Shown one piece after another: positions 1-6,692 of a stretch of DNA of 14,188 nt. A program made the translations under genes and the position numbers. The stretch comes from Sneathiella sp. Lineage in GTDB: Bacteria; Pseudomonadota; Alphaproteobacteria; Sneathiellales; Sneathiellaceae. Positions within the stretch are counted from its first letter, which is position 1, and each line of letters begins with the position of its first letter. The stretch lies in contig NVRR01000052.1 of NCBI GenBank assembly GCA_002732675.1, positions 1-14,188 of the forward strand, written 5' to 3'. The notes below the pieces were generated by a model that was not told the DNA's origin, made no database searches, and saw only the letters and a list, made by a program, of their open reading frames with translations.

Positions 1-596
1 TTGGCGGCACTGCCGACGGAAATATAAAGGGCATCGTCGGCGGCATCATACAGCAAATTTCGGGTCCAGTGCCCGCCGCCATCACCCAGCGAGCCTTTTT
101 CTGTGACAAACTCGATGGGGCCCCTGGCTTTCGTATCGCCAACTTTGAATTTTACCCGCCGCACCTGTGTCGGCTCTCCAATATAAAGCCAATCGCCAAC
201 AATGGCCATGCCGTGGGGGCGGTCCAGGTCGGCGACAACCGTTTCTTCAATCTCGGCAATACCGTCACCATTGGCATCTCGCAGCAGGGTTATTTCACCC
301 GCCCGTGGTTGCGCCAATAGAACGTCACCGTTTTCCAGTACCTCAAGCCAACGCGCATGGGTGAGATCACGCCGAAACGCCGTTACCTTGAAGCCTTCCG
401 GCAGGTTAAGCTCCCCTTCCCTGTTACTGCTGATGACCCGAGGGACCAGCGCCGCAATGGGGGTCGCGTAGGGCGCTGGCAAATCGGAGGCCTGGATCTT
501 AAACATTGCACCGACTTTGTTGTTTTCTGCCGACAAAGCCTCTCCTGCAATGCCCATAACCGCCAATACCGTCGCTAAATACAGGGGAAACTTCAT
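1..596 (-). CDS. PQQ-dependent sugar (sorbosone-type) dehydrogenase, exported, 3' part missing
   Basis: Reading the minus strand from ATG at 594-596 gives 198 uninterrupted codons to the window edge, so the C-terminal part lies outside. Residues 1-23 form a Sec signal peptide (MKFPLYLATVLAVMGIAGEA, then a LSA-EN cleavage site), so the protein is probably periplasmic. The mature part shows beta-propeller signatures of the sorbosone dehydrogenase/YliI family: LPEGFKVTAF (65-74), ENGDVLLAQP (88-97), LLRDANGDGIAE (104-115), RPHGMAIVGDWLYIGE (126-141) and LYISVGSAA at the edge. The family oxidises aldose sugars or sorbosone with pyrroloquinoline quinone, and some members act on other substrates; the substrate here cannot be told. 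A GGAAGG ribosome binding site (604-609) lies 7 nt before the start. It is divergent from the amidotransferase gene. Family call firm, substrate unknown. Confidence 0.8.
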   Translation of the reverse strand, partial: MKFPLYLATVLAVMGIAGEALSAENNKVGAMFKIQASDLPAPYATPIAALVPRVISSNREGELNLPEGFKVTAFRRDLTHARWLEVLENGDVLLAQPRAGEITLLRDANGDGIAEIEETVVADLDRPHGMAIVGDWLYIGEPTQVRRVKFKVGDTKARGPIEFVTEKGSLGDGGGHWTRNLLYDAADDALYISVGSAA

Positions 597-625
597 ATTC
601 ACGCCTTCCAGATATTGCACAAACA

Positions 626-655
626 AGATTAGTCGTTATTTTATTTAGGTAACAA
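626..655 (-). promoter_or_regulatory. Candidate sigma-70 promoter for the sugar dehydrogenase
   Basis: On the minus strand, TTGTTA (650-655) is followed after 18 nt by TAATCT (626-631). This would start transcription near 619, about 23 nt before the ATG. The spacer is AT-rich. It is a pattern match only, one base longer than ideal. Confidence 0.3.
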
Positions 656-722
656 TAAAGGCTTTTTCACCCTTTTTGGAAAAGATCGGCAACGGAAATA
701 ATAAAAACCGAAAGAAGTCTGG

Positions 723-1481
723 ATGGAAAAGCCTACTCCAAAAGTCCTTATCGTGCTGCATCAGGCGACGTCTGATCCTGGCCGGGTCGGCGAAGCCATT
801 CGTACCCGTGGCTTCGAGCTGGACATGCGGGTACCCGCCATTGGCCAGTCCCTGCCCGAGCATATGGAGGATCACGCAGCTGCGGTAATTTTTGGCGGTC
901 CCATGAGTGCTAATGACGACCATGAAGATTTTATTCGTGCAGAAACCCGGTTTATAGATTTACTCCTGCACGCCGAAACGCCTTATCTCGGCATTTGTCT
1001 GGGCGCGCAAATTATGGCCCGCGCCCTGGGTGCCAGGGTTGACGAACACCCCGAAGGCCTTCGGGAAATCGGGTATTATCCGGTGATCCCGGCAACCAGA
1101 GACTGCCCCTATTTCCCGGCCCCTATGCAGGCCTATCAATGGCACCGCGAAGGTTTTGACTTACCCAAAGACGGCACCTTACTGGCCCGTGGTGATTCCT
1201 TCCCCAATCAGGCCTATAAAGTTGGTAAAAATGCCTTCGGCATCCAGTTTCACCCGGAAGTCACCGAAGCCATGAACAAAAGATGGGCGACAAACGCCGC
1301 CCATATGCTTACCGATCCCGGGGCGCAATCGGCCGAACTGCAGTTCGAAGGACGGCGCAAATATGACGCTGCCCTAAATGCCTGGCTACAGAATTTTCTT
1401 GATCTTTGGCTTCCGAGCCAGGAAGTATCTACCTCGCAAAAACCGGCAGATCTAAACGCTAAACGACCCGCCTTGACCTAA
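723..1481 (+). CDS. Class I glutamine amidotransferase (GATase1) domain protein
   Basis: This is a 252-residue stand-alone GATase1 protein resembling the amidotransferase half of GMP synthase. The nucleophile elbow is GICLGAQ with Cys92, and the His/Glu pair is in FGIQFHPEVT (His177, Glu179), so the catalytic triad is complete. An oxyanion-type loop VIFGGPMSANDD lies at 55-66. Such proteins release ammonia from glutamine or hydrolyse gamma-glutamyl amides (the PuuD/GMP-synthase-like group); the true acceptor is unknown because no synthetase partner lies nearby. About 45 residues after the domain are low in recognisable features. A purine-rich stretch (711-717) is the only ribosome binding site before the ATG. 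The 3' end overlaps the convergent CoA-transferase by 23 bp. Confidence 0.85.
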   Translation: MEKPTPKVLIVLHQATSDPGRVGEAIRTRGFELDMRVPAIGQSLPEHMEDHAAAVIFGGPMSANDDHEDFIRAETRFIDLLLHAETPYLGICLGAQIMARALGARVDEHPEGLREIGYYPVIPATRDCPYFPAPMQAYQWHREGFDLPKDGTLLARGDSFPNQAYKVGKNAFGIQFHPEVTEAMNKRWATNAAHMLTDPGAQSAELQFEGRRKYDAALNAWLQNFLDLWLPSQEVSTSQKPADLNAKRPALT

Positions 1482-2649
1482 GGTCCGCAATCTCTTCATC
1501 GGAGTAACCCAACTCACGCATGATAACGTCGGTATGTTCCCCCAATGTCGGCGCCCGATGTTTTATACTGGTATCTGTCTTCGACATCTTAATCGGTAGC
1601 TCTGTAAGCGGAACCCCGCCCTCAAATCCCGGGTAAGCGACTTTTTTCAGCAGTCCCATGGCTGCCAGCTGCGGATCCTCAAGAACCTCCTGCGGCGTCA
1701 TAACCGGACCGCACGGCAAGCGCACTTCATCCATGGCGGCAATTGCCTCTTTCGTCGTCCGTTCCGCACACCATTTGGCCATTCGCTCTGAAATAATATG
1801 ATTGTGGTCGCCGCGCTGCTGGTCGGTCTGAAAACGAGGGTCACTGAGCCAGTGATCCTCTCCAATCAGTTTTGTCCAGCGTTCAAAAAGTGGTCTGCCA
1901 AGCGACTGCACCAACACCCAGCCGTCTTTCGTCTGAAATGTATCTGCTGGGCCTGCACCTTGCCCCCGGTTAGCTGTGCCCACACGGTTAAGCTGCAGCA
2001 TCGCCTGCTCCATCAATGTGACGCTGCCGATCAAAATTGCCGATCCATACAGCGAGGTGCCGACAAGTTGCCCCTCCCCGGTTTTATCTCGATGTTGCAA
2101 GGCCGCCATGGTCCCCAACGCACCCATCAGGGCCGTGGTGAAATCAACCCAGGGACCGTAAAGTTTGCGCGGCTCCCCGTCCTTGCCGGACATATGCATG
2201 ATGCCGGACATTGCCTGACCAAGACCGTCAAACCCAACCCGGTTTTTATAGGGCCCCTCATCACCAAAGACAGACGCATGGGTGAGAATGATATCTTCCT
2301 TAATGGCTTTCAGGCTCTCGTAATCAAGGCCCATGGCTTGCAATGTTTCAATCGGAAGGTTGGCAACGACCACATCAGCCGTTTTCACCAGCCGCCTCAC
2401 GACTTCACGGCCCTCTTCTTTCATGGGGTTCAGGGTGATGCCCAGTTTGTTCTGGCCCATTTGCTGGAACAAACCGCCGTCACCGGTTTGATCCTCGGTC
2501 AGGGGCGTGACGAAGCGGTCTTCGCTGCCGTCGATTTTTTCAATCCTGATAACTTCCGCGCCAAAATCCGCCAACACCGTTGCGCAATAAGGCCCTGCAA
2601 TATAGCGACCGAAATCGAGCACCCGAATTCCTGATAAAATATTTTCCAT
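1459..2649 (-). CDS. CaiB/BaiF family III CoA-transferase
   Basis: The 396-residue protein has the usual length for family III CoA-transferases, which move CoA between carboxylic acids or their CoA thioesters in the cytoplasm. It opens with LSGIRVLDFGRYIAGPYCAT and FGAEVIRIEK, as family members do. The catalytic aspartate is visible as Asp169 in YGPWVDFTTALMGALG, the same position as the active Asp of formyl-CoA transferase. Further family features are NKLGITLN (67-74), ASVFGDEGPYKNRVGFD (125-141) and HRAPTLGEHTDVIMRELGYS near the C-terminus. A strong AGGAGG (2656-2661) lies 7 nt before the ATG. No acyl-CoA dehydrogenase, ligase or hydratase accompanies it, so the substrate (for example carnitine, oxalate, mesaconate or a bile acid) cannot be inferred. 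The stop lies inside the convergent amidotransferase gene. Confidence 0.92.
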   Translation of the reverse strand: MENILSGIRVLDFGRYIAGPYCATVLADFGAEVIRIEKIDGSEDRFVTPLTEDQTGDGGLFQQMGQNKLGITLNPMKEEGREVVRRLVKTADVVVANLPIETLQAMGLDYESLKAIKEDIILTHASVFGDEGPYKNRVGFDGLGQAMSGIMHMSGKDGEPRKLYGPWVDFTTALMGALGTMAALQHRDKTGEGQLVGTSLYGSAILIGSVTLMEQAMLQLNRVGTANRGQGAGPADTFQTKDGWVLVQSLGRPLFERWTKLIGEDHWLSDPRFQTDQQRGDHNHIISERMAKWCAERTTKEAIAAMDEVRLPCGPVMTPQEVLEDPQLAAMGLLKKVAYPGFEGGVPLTELPIKMSKTDTSIKHRAPTLGEHTDVIMRELGYSDEEIADLRSRRVV

Positions 2650-2869
2650 GATACATCCTCCTGATTATTCTTGTTCTTATTTTCAGGCGTTTTTACGTCC
2701 GAGATTTGCGGCAAGAGTGCCTTTTCTCAAGCAGTTTGGCAACGGTTTTTGGGAAAATCATCGGAAAGGCCCACGGGCCGCTGAATTGGAAGCGGACAGC
2801 CATAGACAACATCGCCGCTCCGGATCCCGTCCTTCGCAAACAGTACCCAACCGGGAAAATCGGTTATTT

Positions 2870-3367
2870 TTACGCTGGGATAATTTCGACGGCGTCAGCC
2901 AGCGGCCCCTTTTCGCCATCCGAGACGGTAATCCGAACCCGCTGCTCTGCCTCAAGGCCGGCAAGGCCCGATTTTTCGAGCGCCTTCATATGAACGAAAA
3001 CATCCAGGCTGCCGTCATCGGGTGTCACAAAGCCAAAACCCTTTTGCGCATTAAAAAATTTGACGCTTCCTTCGACTTTCTGGCTGGATGCCAGTTTTTC
3101 GTCGAGCGCCGGGGCGGGCCCCAGTTCCAGAATTTTTGACACCTGCAACCCGCGCTCTCCCGTAAAAAGATCACAGGTGACGGACGCACCTTCCGGCAGT
3201 CCCTGCAAATTCATCTCTTGAAGAACGGATACATGGACAAAGGCGTCACTTGAACCATCAAGCGGCTCGACAAAGCCGAACCCCTTGGTCGTATTAAACC
3301 ACTTAACTTTACATTCTACGGCTTGGCGTATATCCAACACGGACCTCACCACATTCTCGTCTCGCAT
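2870..3367 (-). CDS. Protein with two cold-shock domains (CspA-type, tandem)
   Basis: Two complete cold-shock domains follow one another. Each has an RNP1 motif KGFGFV and an RNP2-like motif (AFVH in the first, VFVH in the second), joined by a linker GPAPALDEKLASSQK. Each domain binds single-stranded RNA or DNA; tandem versions are common in alphaproteobacteria and may act as RNA chaperones or antiterminators. I placed the start at ATG 3365-3367, giving MRDENVVRSVLD, because it is preceded by AGGGGA and AAGG. The in-frame ATG at 3389-3391, eight codons upstream, has no ribosome binding site but remains possible. A perfect FNR-type palindrome about 80 nt upstream suggests oxygen- or nitrogen-oxide-dependent expression. 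It may be monocistronic: about 240 nt and a hairpin separate it from the upstream peroxiredoxin. Confidence 0.9.
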   Translation of the reverse strand: MRDENVVRSVLDIRQAVECKVKWFNTTKGFGFVEPLDGSSDAFVHVSVLQEMNLQGLPEGASVTCDLFTGERGLQVSKILELGPAPALDEKLASSQKVEGSVKFFNAQKGFGFVTPDDGSLDVFVHMKALEKSGLAGLEAEQRVRITVSDGEKGPLADAVEIIPA

Positions 3368-3414
3368 CTGCCTTATTCCCCTACCGATCATTGCTTTGCA
3401 TCGGGAAGCTTTTC

Positions 3415-3420
3415 TATATT
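3415..3420 (-). promoter_or_regulatory. Candidate -10 box of the double cold-shock gene
   Basis: AATATA on the minus strand would set transcription near 3408. The FNR-type palindrome centre (3453.5) would then sit at about -45, close to the -41.5 of class II activation. No good -35 is present, as expected for an activator-dependent promoter. Inference from spacing only. Confidence 0.25.
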
Positions 3421-3446
3421 GCTATTTGGGGATATCGAACGGCGCA

Positions 3447-3460
3447 TTGATCCAGATCAA
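3447..3460. promoter_or_regulatory. FNR/FixK-type binding site
   Basis: TTGATCCAGATCAA is a perfect match to the TTGAT-N4-ATCAA consensus bound by FNR, ANR and FixK regulators. It lies upstream of the double cold-shock gene (start 3367) and downstream of the peroxiredoxin stop, so the cold-shock gene is the only sensible target. No fnr or fixK gene is in the window. The match is exact; the function is inferred. Confidence 0.6.
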
Positions 3461-3599
3461 CGTTTCCACAATAAAAACAAACCTTCCCCACACCCATTCT
3501 AAGAAACCTCGCATACCCGTTTCTCTTTTACGATGCACCCTCAATATGGGTACAATTGGGAAATTTTTCAACTATATTAAGTTTTTTTCGAGCCGCAGA

Positions 3600-3622
3600 G
3601 GCAGGCCATTTTCAGGCCTGCC
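3600..3622 (-). terminator. GC-rich hairpin after the peroxiredoxin gene
   Basis: GGCAGGCC and GGCCTGCC form a perfect 8-bp stem with a 7-nt loop, 11 nt after the peroxiredoxin stop codon. No T-run follows directly on the minus strand (the next bases are TCTGCGGCTCG), so it is either a weak or rho-assisted terminator or a 3'-end stabilising structure. Confidence 0.45.
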
Positions 3623-3633
3623 CACCGTTTCAA

Positions 3634-4170
3634 TTATGCTGTTCCGTGCGTCCCTCTTATGGGATAGCCTTTTTCGCGGATGAATTTAAGGCCATTCAGG
3701 ATCGATGCTAGCTCTGGCCGCGCAAACGGTGCATTGGAGATATCGACGATCTGAAGCGTCCCGTCGGGGCGCAGGGCAAACAGGCCCGGCTCCGGGAAAG
3801 GCTGATCCGTTTCCTGCGGCGACCGCGGGTCCGAGATATAAAGGCCAAGTTCCGCCATTTGTTCAACCTTCAGATCGTAGCCGACAGGGAAGGTCAGCGC
3901 CCCCTCCTCCGCTTGCAATGCCGCCTTTTCGGCACTATCTCCGGAGACGGCGATAACATCAATATCGGCAGCCGCAAAATCGTCTTTTAGCTCCTCCAGT
4001 TTCGCTAAGTACCGTTTACAAATCGGGCAATGCTTGCCGCGATAGACAACAACCAGTTGCCAACGTTCCTTCGCCGCATCCAGCCCCCCCAATGTTACGT
4101 TCCCTCCGACAACAGCGGGGATGGTCATCGTCGGAAAACGGGAGCCTGCTTTAAGTTTTTCGTTCTGCAT
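3634..4170 (-). CDS. Peroxiredoxin-like protein (AhpC/TSA, CPxC motif)
   Basis: This thioredoxin-fold protein of about 178 residues belongs to the AhpC/TSA superfamily, whose members reduce hydroperoxides through an active cysteine. The redox motif is VVYRGKHCPICKRYLAKLEEL. Its CPIC pair sits at residues 48 and 51 from the chosen start, as in the Prx-like2 subgroup rather than the PxxxTxxC pattern of classical AhpC. Later segments fit the fold: IDVIAVSGDSAEKA, FPVGYDLK, and FALRPDGTLQIVDISNAPFARP with a cis-Pro-type region. There is no signal peptide, so it is cytoplasmic. I prefer ATG at 4168-4170 (MQNEKLKAGSRFP) because GAGAAAG precedes it. The ATG six codons upstream (4188) has no Shine-Dalgarno sequence. 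The gene stands alone, and a 28-bp palindrome upstream may control it. The true substrate is unknown. Confidence 0.85.
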   Translation of the reverse strand: MQNEKLKAGSRFPTMTIPAVVGGNVTLGGLDAAKERWQLVVVYRGKHCPICKRYLAKLEELKDDFAAADIDVIAVSGDSAEKAALQAEEGALTFPVGYDLKVEQMAELGLYISDPRSPQETDQPFPEPGLFALRPDGTLQIVDISNAPFARPELASILNGLKFIREKGYPIRGTHGTA

Positions 4171-4231
4171 GTCATATTTCTTTCTCATAAATTTTTAAAC
4201 GCCATTAGTCAGGTTTCGGGATTGCTTTCAT

Positions 4232-4259
4232 TTTATTTAGAATGATCGTTCCAAATAAA
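4232..4259. promoter_or_regulatory. 28-bp imperfect palindrome, probable operator
   Basis: The left arm TTTATTTAGAATGA and right arm TCGTTCCAAATAAA pair at 12 of 14 positions; the two exceptions are A/C and T/G. The core GAATGATCGTTC resembles operators bound by TetR-family dimers. It lies about 60 nt before the chosen peroxiredoxin start and about 160 nt before cobT, so the peroxiredoxin is the likelier target. No TetR gene is visible in the window. The symmetry is certain; the regulator is a guess. Confidence 0.55.
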
Positions 4260-4322
4260 TACTCATTTTGCCGTCAGGAGCAAGATACAAACGCCAATCT
4301 TCACTATTAATTGTTGTCTACG

Positions 4323-4332
4323 GATTGCAATC
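4323..4332. repeat. 10-bp perfect palindrome upstream of cobT
   Basis: GATTGCAATC is self-complementary and directly abuts the longer hairpin at 4334-4367. It could be a protein binding site or chance. Confidence 0.2.
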
Positions 4333-4333
4333 G

Positions 4334-4367
4334 GGAAAAAGCTGCCTAGAATGGCGGTAGCTTTTCC
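4334..4367 (+). other. Stable hairpin in the cobT upstream region
   Basis: GGAAAAAGCTGCC and GGTAGCTTTTCC pair over 12 bp with one bulged A and one G-T pair, around a 9-nt loop. It ends 50 nt before the cobT ATG. There is no T-run on either side, so it is not a classical terminator. If transcribed it would be a leader structure. No cobalamin riboswitch B12-box is visible. Confidence 0.4.
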
Positions 4368-4417
4368 GAAATTGAGTGCACCTTTCCCGTCTGTTTTGTT
4401 CGCCTGGATAACCCGAC

Positions 4418-5437
4418 ATGACCACATCTGTGTTTGATAAATTCCGCCTGCATCTCAACCAGTTACCGGAGATCGATACGGTTTCTGCGACGGCTGCGGC
4501 AGAACGGGATGCCATCCTGACCAAACCTGCCGGCGCGCTCGGGCGACTTGAAGAAATTGCTGTTTGGATGTCGGGCTGGCAGGGGCAGCATCCACCGAGC
4601 TATATTCATCCGCAAGTGATCGTTTTTGCCGGAAATCATGGCGTCTGTGATCAGGGAATCTCAGCGTTTCCGCAGGAAGTCACCCATCAAATGGTTGCTA
4701 ATTTCAACGCGGGCGGCGCCGCCATCAATCAGTTGGCGAAAGTATTCGATGCGTCCTTCTCGGTCCATGCCCTTGATCTCGACCACCCGACAGCCGATTT
4801 CACGCTCGCCCCCGCCATGAGTGAAGAGGACTGCGCCGCAGCGTTGCAGCTTGGCTGGGATGCTGTCGCGACGGCCACGGATATTCTGGTGGTTGGTGAA
4901 ATGGGAATTGGAAATACAACGGTGGCGGCGGCGCTTGCGGCAGCGCTTTATGGTGGCAGCGGTGCCGACTGGGCCGGGCCGGGCACCGGCGTCTCGAGCG
5001 AGGGCGTGCAGCGAAAAGCCGAGGTCATCGATCGGGGGCTTGCCCGCCATGCAGATATCCTGAACGACCCGTTCAAGGTATTGCAGCATCTGGGCGGGCG
5101 CGAAATTGCCGCTATGGTTGGTGCCATCCTGTCAGCCCGTTTCAAAAAAATCCCCGTGTTGCTGGATGGATTTGTCGTCTGTGCCGCCGCGGCAGTGTTG
5201 CAAAAGGCCGACAGCAAAGCCCTTAACCACTGCCTGGCCGGCCATGTTTCCGCCGAGCCGGGGCATGCGGTCTTGCTGCAACATCTGCAGAAAGAACCAC
5301 TGCTTACGTTGAAAATGCGATTGGGCGAAGGCTCCGGCGCAGCACTCGCCCTTGGTATTGTGCAAGGGGCTCTTGCTGCCCATAACGGCATGGCAAGTTT
5401 TGCAGACGCGAGGGTCAGCAGCGAAAAACCGTCCTGA
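4418..5437 (+). CDS. cobT: Nicotinate-nucleotide--dimethylbenzimidazole phosphoribosyltransferase
   Basis: CobT transfers phosphoribose from nicotinate mononucleotide to 5,6-dimethylbenzimidazole, giving alpha-ribazole phosphate for the lower ligand of cobalamin. The 339-residue length is normal. Family motifs appear in order: LTKPAGALGRLEE (34-46), VIVFAGNHGVCDQG (67-80), VVGEMGIGNTT (158-168), LGGREIAAMVGA (225-236), IPVLLDGFV (245-253), SAEPGH (278-283) and MRLGEGSGAALALGIVQGA. Glu304 in RLGEGSGAA corresponds to the catalytic base (Glu317 in Salmonella numbering). The name follows Salmonella; Pseudomonas literature calls it CobU. The Shine-Dalgarno sequence is weak (GGAT). cobS, cobU and cobD are not adjacent; the only cobalamin-related neighbour is the convergent CobC-like phosphatase, two bases downstream. 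Confidence 0.95.
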   Translation: MTTSVFDKFRLHLNQLPEIDTVSATAAAERDAILTKPAGALGRLEEIAVWMSGWQGQHPPSYIHPQVIVFAGNHGVCDQGISAFPQEVTHQMVANFNAGGAAINQLAKVFDASFSVHALDLDHPTADFTLAPAMSEEDCAAALQLGWDAVATATDILVVGEMGIGNTTVAAALAAALYGGSGADWAGPGTGVSSEGVQRKAEVIDRGLARHADILNDPFKVLQHLGGREIAAMVGAILSARFKKIPVLLDGFVVCAAAAVLQKADSKALNHCLAGHVSAEPGHAVLLQHLQKEPLLTLKMRLGEGSGAALALGIVQGALAAHNGMASFADARVSSEKPS

Positions 5438-5439
5438 AC

Positions 5440-6081
5440 TTACGCGCCCATTGTCGGGAGTTCATGCCCCTGATTATTCACAAAGCTGACCTGCCAGGTC
5501 GTTGTCCCGTCGCGAGAGAATGAGCGCAGGTGGGTGAGCGACAGTGGCGCAATGGCAAAAGACAGCATCCGCGCCGGTGTCATCCCAAGGGCCGTGCCAA
5601 GAATAGCCCGAATGGTCCCGGCATGGACGACCATAACGATATCGGCCGCATCCAGAGACAGCATCGCGTCGACCTGCGCGGCGACCCGCGTGACCAAGTT
5701 AGCAAAACTCTCACCGCCCGGCGGAGAGGTCAACGCCGGTTCCTCCCAAAAGGAATGATACTCTGAGGGGCTCGAGGCTTCTGTCTCCTCATACTTACGG
5801 CCTTCCCACTCGCCAAAATGCTGTTCCCTGAGGCTTGCAACCTTTGTGATGAAGGGGGACTCTCCGCCGTTTGAAGTAAAAATCAGCTCTGCCGTCTGGA
5901 AGCATCGCTGTAGATCGCTGCTATAGATCGCGCCGGTTGCGGGCAGGGTGCGACCAAGCGCCGCCAGCCGTTCCGTATCGGAGAAATCCGCAGGTAAATC
6001 TGTATGGCCGTAGAGGATATCTGTAATAACCGGCGCATGACGCACCAGCCACCAGTTCTTCTGACTATAGGTTGAGTGCAT
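5440..6081 (-). CDS. cobC: Histidine phosphatase family protein, probable alpha-ribazole phosphatase
   Basis: This 213-residue phosphoglycerate-mutase-fold phosphatase has LVRHAPV, with phospho-accepting His15 beside Arg14, then SSDLQRCFQTAEL (Arg59), LREQHFGEWEGRKYEE, and VVHAGTIRAILG with the second His (153). The YGHTDLPA and FGEWEG segments resemble Salmonella-type CobC, which removes the 5'-phosphate from alpha-ribazole phosphate or adenosylcobalamin phosphate. Its position facing cobT, whose product is alpha-ribazole phosphate, supports this, but the superfamily is broad and a general phosphatase role is possible. The usual RHG is RHA here. GGGAGG (6091-6096) lies 9 nt before the ATG. 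It is probably cotranscribed with the gene ending at 6115, 33 nt upstream. The name is not the Pseudomonas CobC, which is a decarboxylase. Confidence 0.75.
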   Translation of the reverse strand: MHSTYSQKNWWLVRHAPVITDILYGHTDLPADFSDTERLAALGRTLPATGAIYSSDLQRCFQTAELIFTSNGGESPFITKVASLREQHFGEWEGRKYEETEASSPSEYHSFWEEPALTSPPGGESFANLVTRVAAQVDAMLSLDAADIVMVVHAGTIRAILGTALGMTPARMLSFAIAPLSLTHLRSFSRDGTTTWQVSFVNNQGHELPTMGA

Positions 6082-6114
6082 TTATTGCGGCCTCCCTAGG
6101 GTTGGGAACCATCC

Positions 6115-6636
6115 CTATTCGATAACCAGCTTCGTCAGTTCCCATATCGACCGACTGTAATATATCTCATTGGCAAGGGTTGTGTCGGTATCATAGGGAT
6201 AGATAATCCAGAAGGGCGCATAAACCCCGTCCTCCAACGGTTTGCCGTCCATGCGATACGCAATGATCACATCATATTTCTCGGCATCGGAAATCGGGAT
6301 CTCGACCGTATAACCATCTTTCGCCGAGGCTTTCAGCAACTGACCATCAGCTTTCACCGATTTCAGGATATCGCGCAAGAGAACACCGCGAAAGATGGTC
6401 TTTCCAACAGTCCAGGGACTTGTGGTGATAATATTCACAGGTTTTGAAGCCGCCATATCGCCCGGGCTGAAATAAATGGCGCCATGTTCGGAGTTGATAT
6501 TCCCGGAGATTTCCAGCTGCTTTTCTTCAGCGTATAAAGGGTGGTTAAAAATGGCCATGGTGACCAACGCAACCAGAATCATCGTTGCCATCTGCGTTGC
6601 TATCCGGCGACGGGGCACCTGAATGAAATTGCTCAC
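6115..6636 (-). CDS. Exported molybdopterin-oxidoreductase-fold protein lacking cysteine
   Basis: The 173-residue product starts with a basic stretch and a hydrophobic segment (about residues 13-31) followed by LYAEEKQ, a Sec signal peptide or N-terminal anchor. The remainder resembles the oxidoreductase molybdopterin-binding (sulfite oxidase/YedY) fold: TTSPWTVGKTIFRGVLLRDIL, KDGYTVEIPISDAEKYDVIIAYRMDG, then YAPFWIIYPYD and RSIWELTKLVIE. Catalytic members bind molybdenum through a cysteine just before the W..G..W/F.G..L element; this protein has no cysteine at all, so it is unlikely to be a normal Mo enzyme. Related short proteins often precede signalling genes, which suggests a sensing or binding role, but that is inference. 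The start is GTG (6634-6636) with AGGAGA (6644-6649) 7 nt upstream. It is the first gene of a probable operon with the CobC-like phosphatase. Confidence 0.75.
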   Translation of the reverse strand: MSNFIQVPRRRIATQMATMILVALVTMAIFNHPLYAEEKQLEISGNINSEHGAIYFSPGDMAASKPVNIITTSPWTVGKTIFRGVLLRDILKSVKADGQLLKASAKDGYTVEIPISDAEKYDVIIAYRMDGKPLEDGVYAPFWIIYPYDTDTTLANEIYYSRSIWELTKLVIE

Positions 6637-6692
6637 CGCTATCTCTCCTGCTTTACGTGTTTCGCGTTTGCACGACTACATGGGCAACCTAC

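Noticed and set aside
69..578. Plus-strand open frames at the left edge
   Set aside because: They lie antisense to the sugar dehydrogenase frame, which has a signal peptide and family motifs.
1798..2634. Long plus-strand open frame opposite the CoA-transferase
   Set aside because: It mirrors a confidently identified gene, its product resembles no family I know, and no ribosome binding site was found.
2768..2779. GGCCCACGGGCC as a terminator of the cold-shock gene
   Set aside because: Only a 4-bp stem can form around a tetraloop, it lies about 90 nt after the stop, and the T content after it is poor.
2849..2865. AACCG/CGGTT hairpin just after the cold-shock stop
   Set aside because: The T-run follows on the plus strand, where no gene would be terminated. 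The stem is only 5 bp.
4171..4417. Cobalamin riboswitch upstream of cobT
   Set aside because: No B12-box-like sequence or multi-helix arrangement could be found by eye. Only one hairpin and two palindromes are present.
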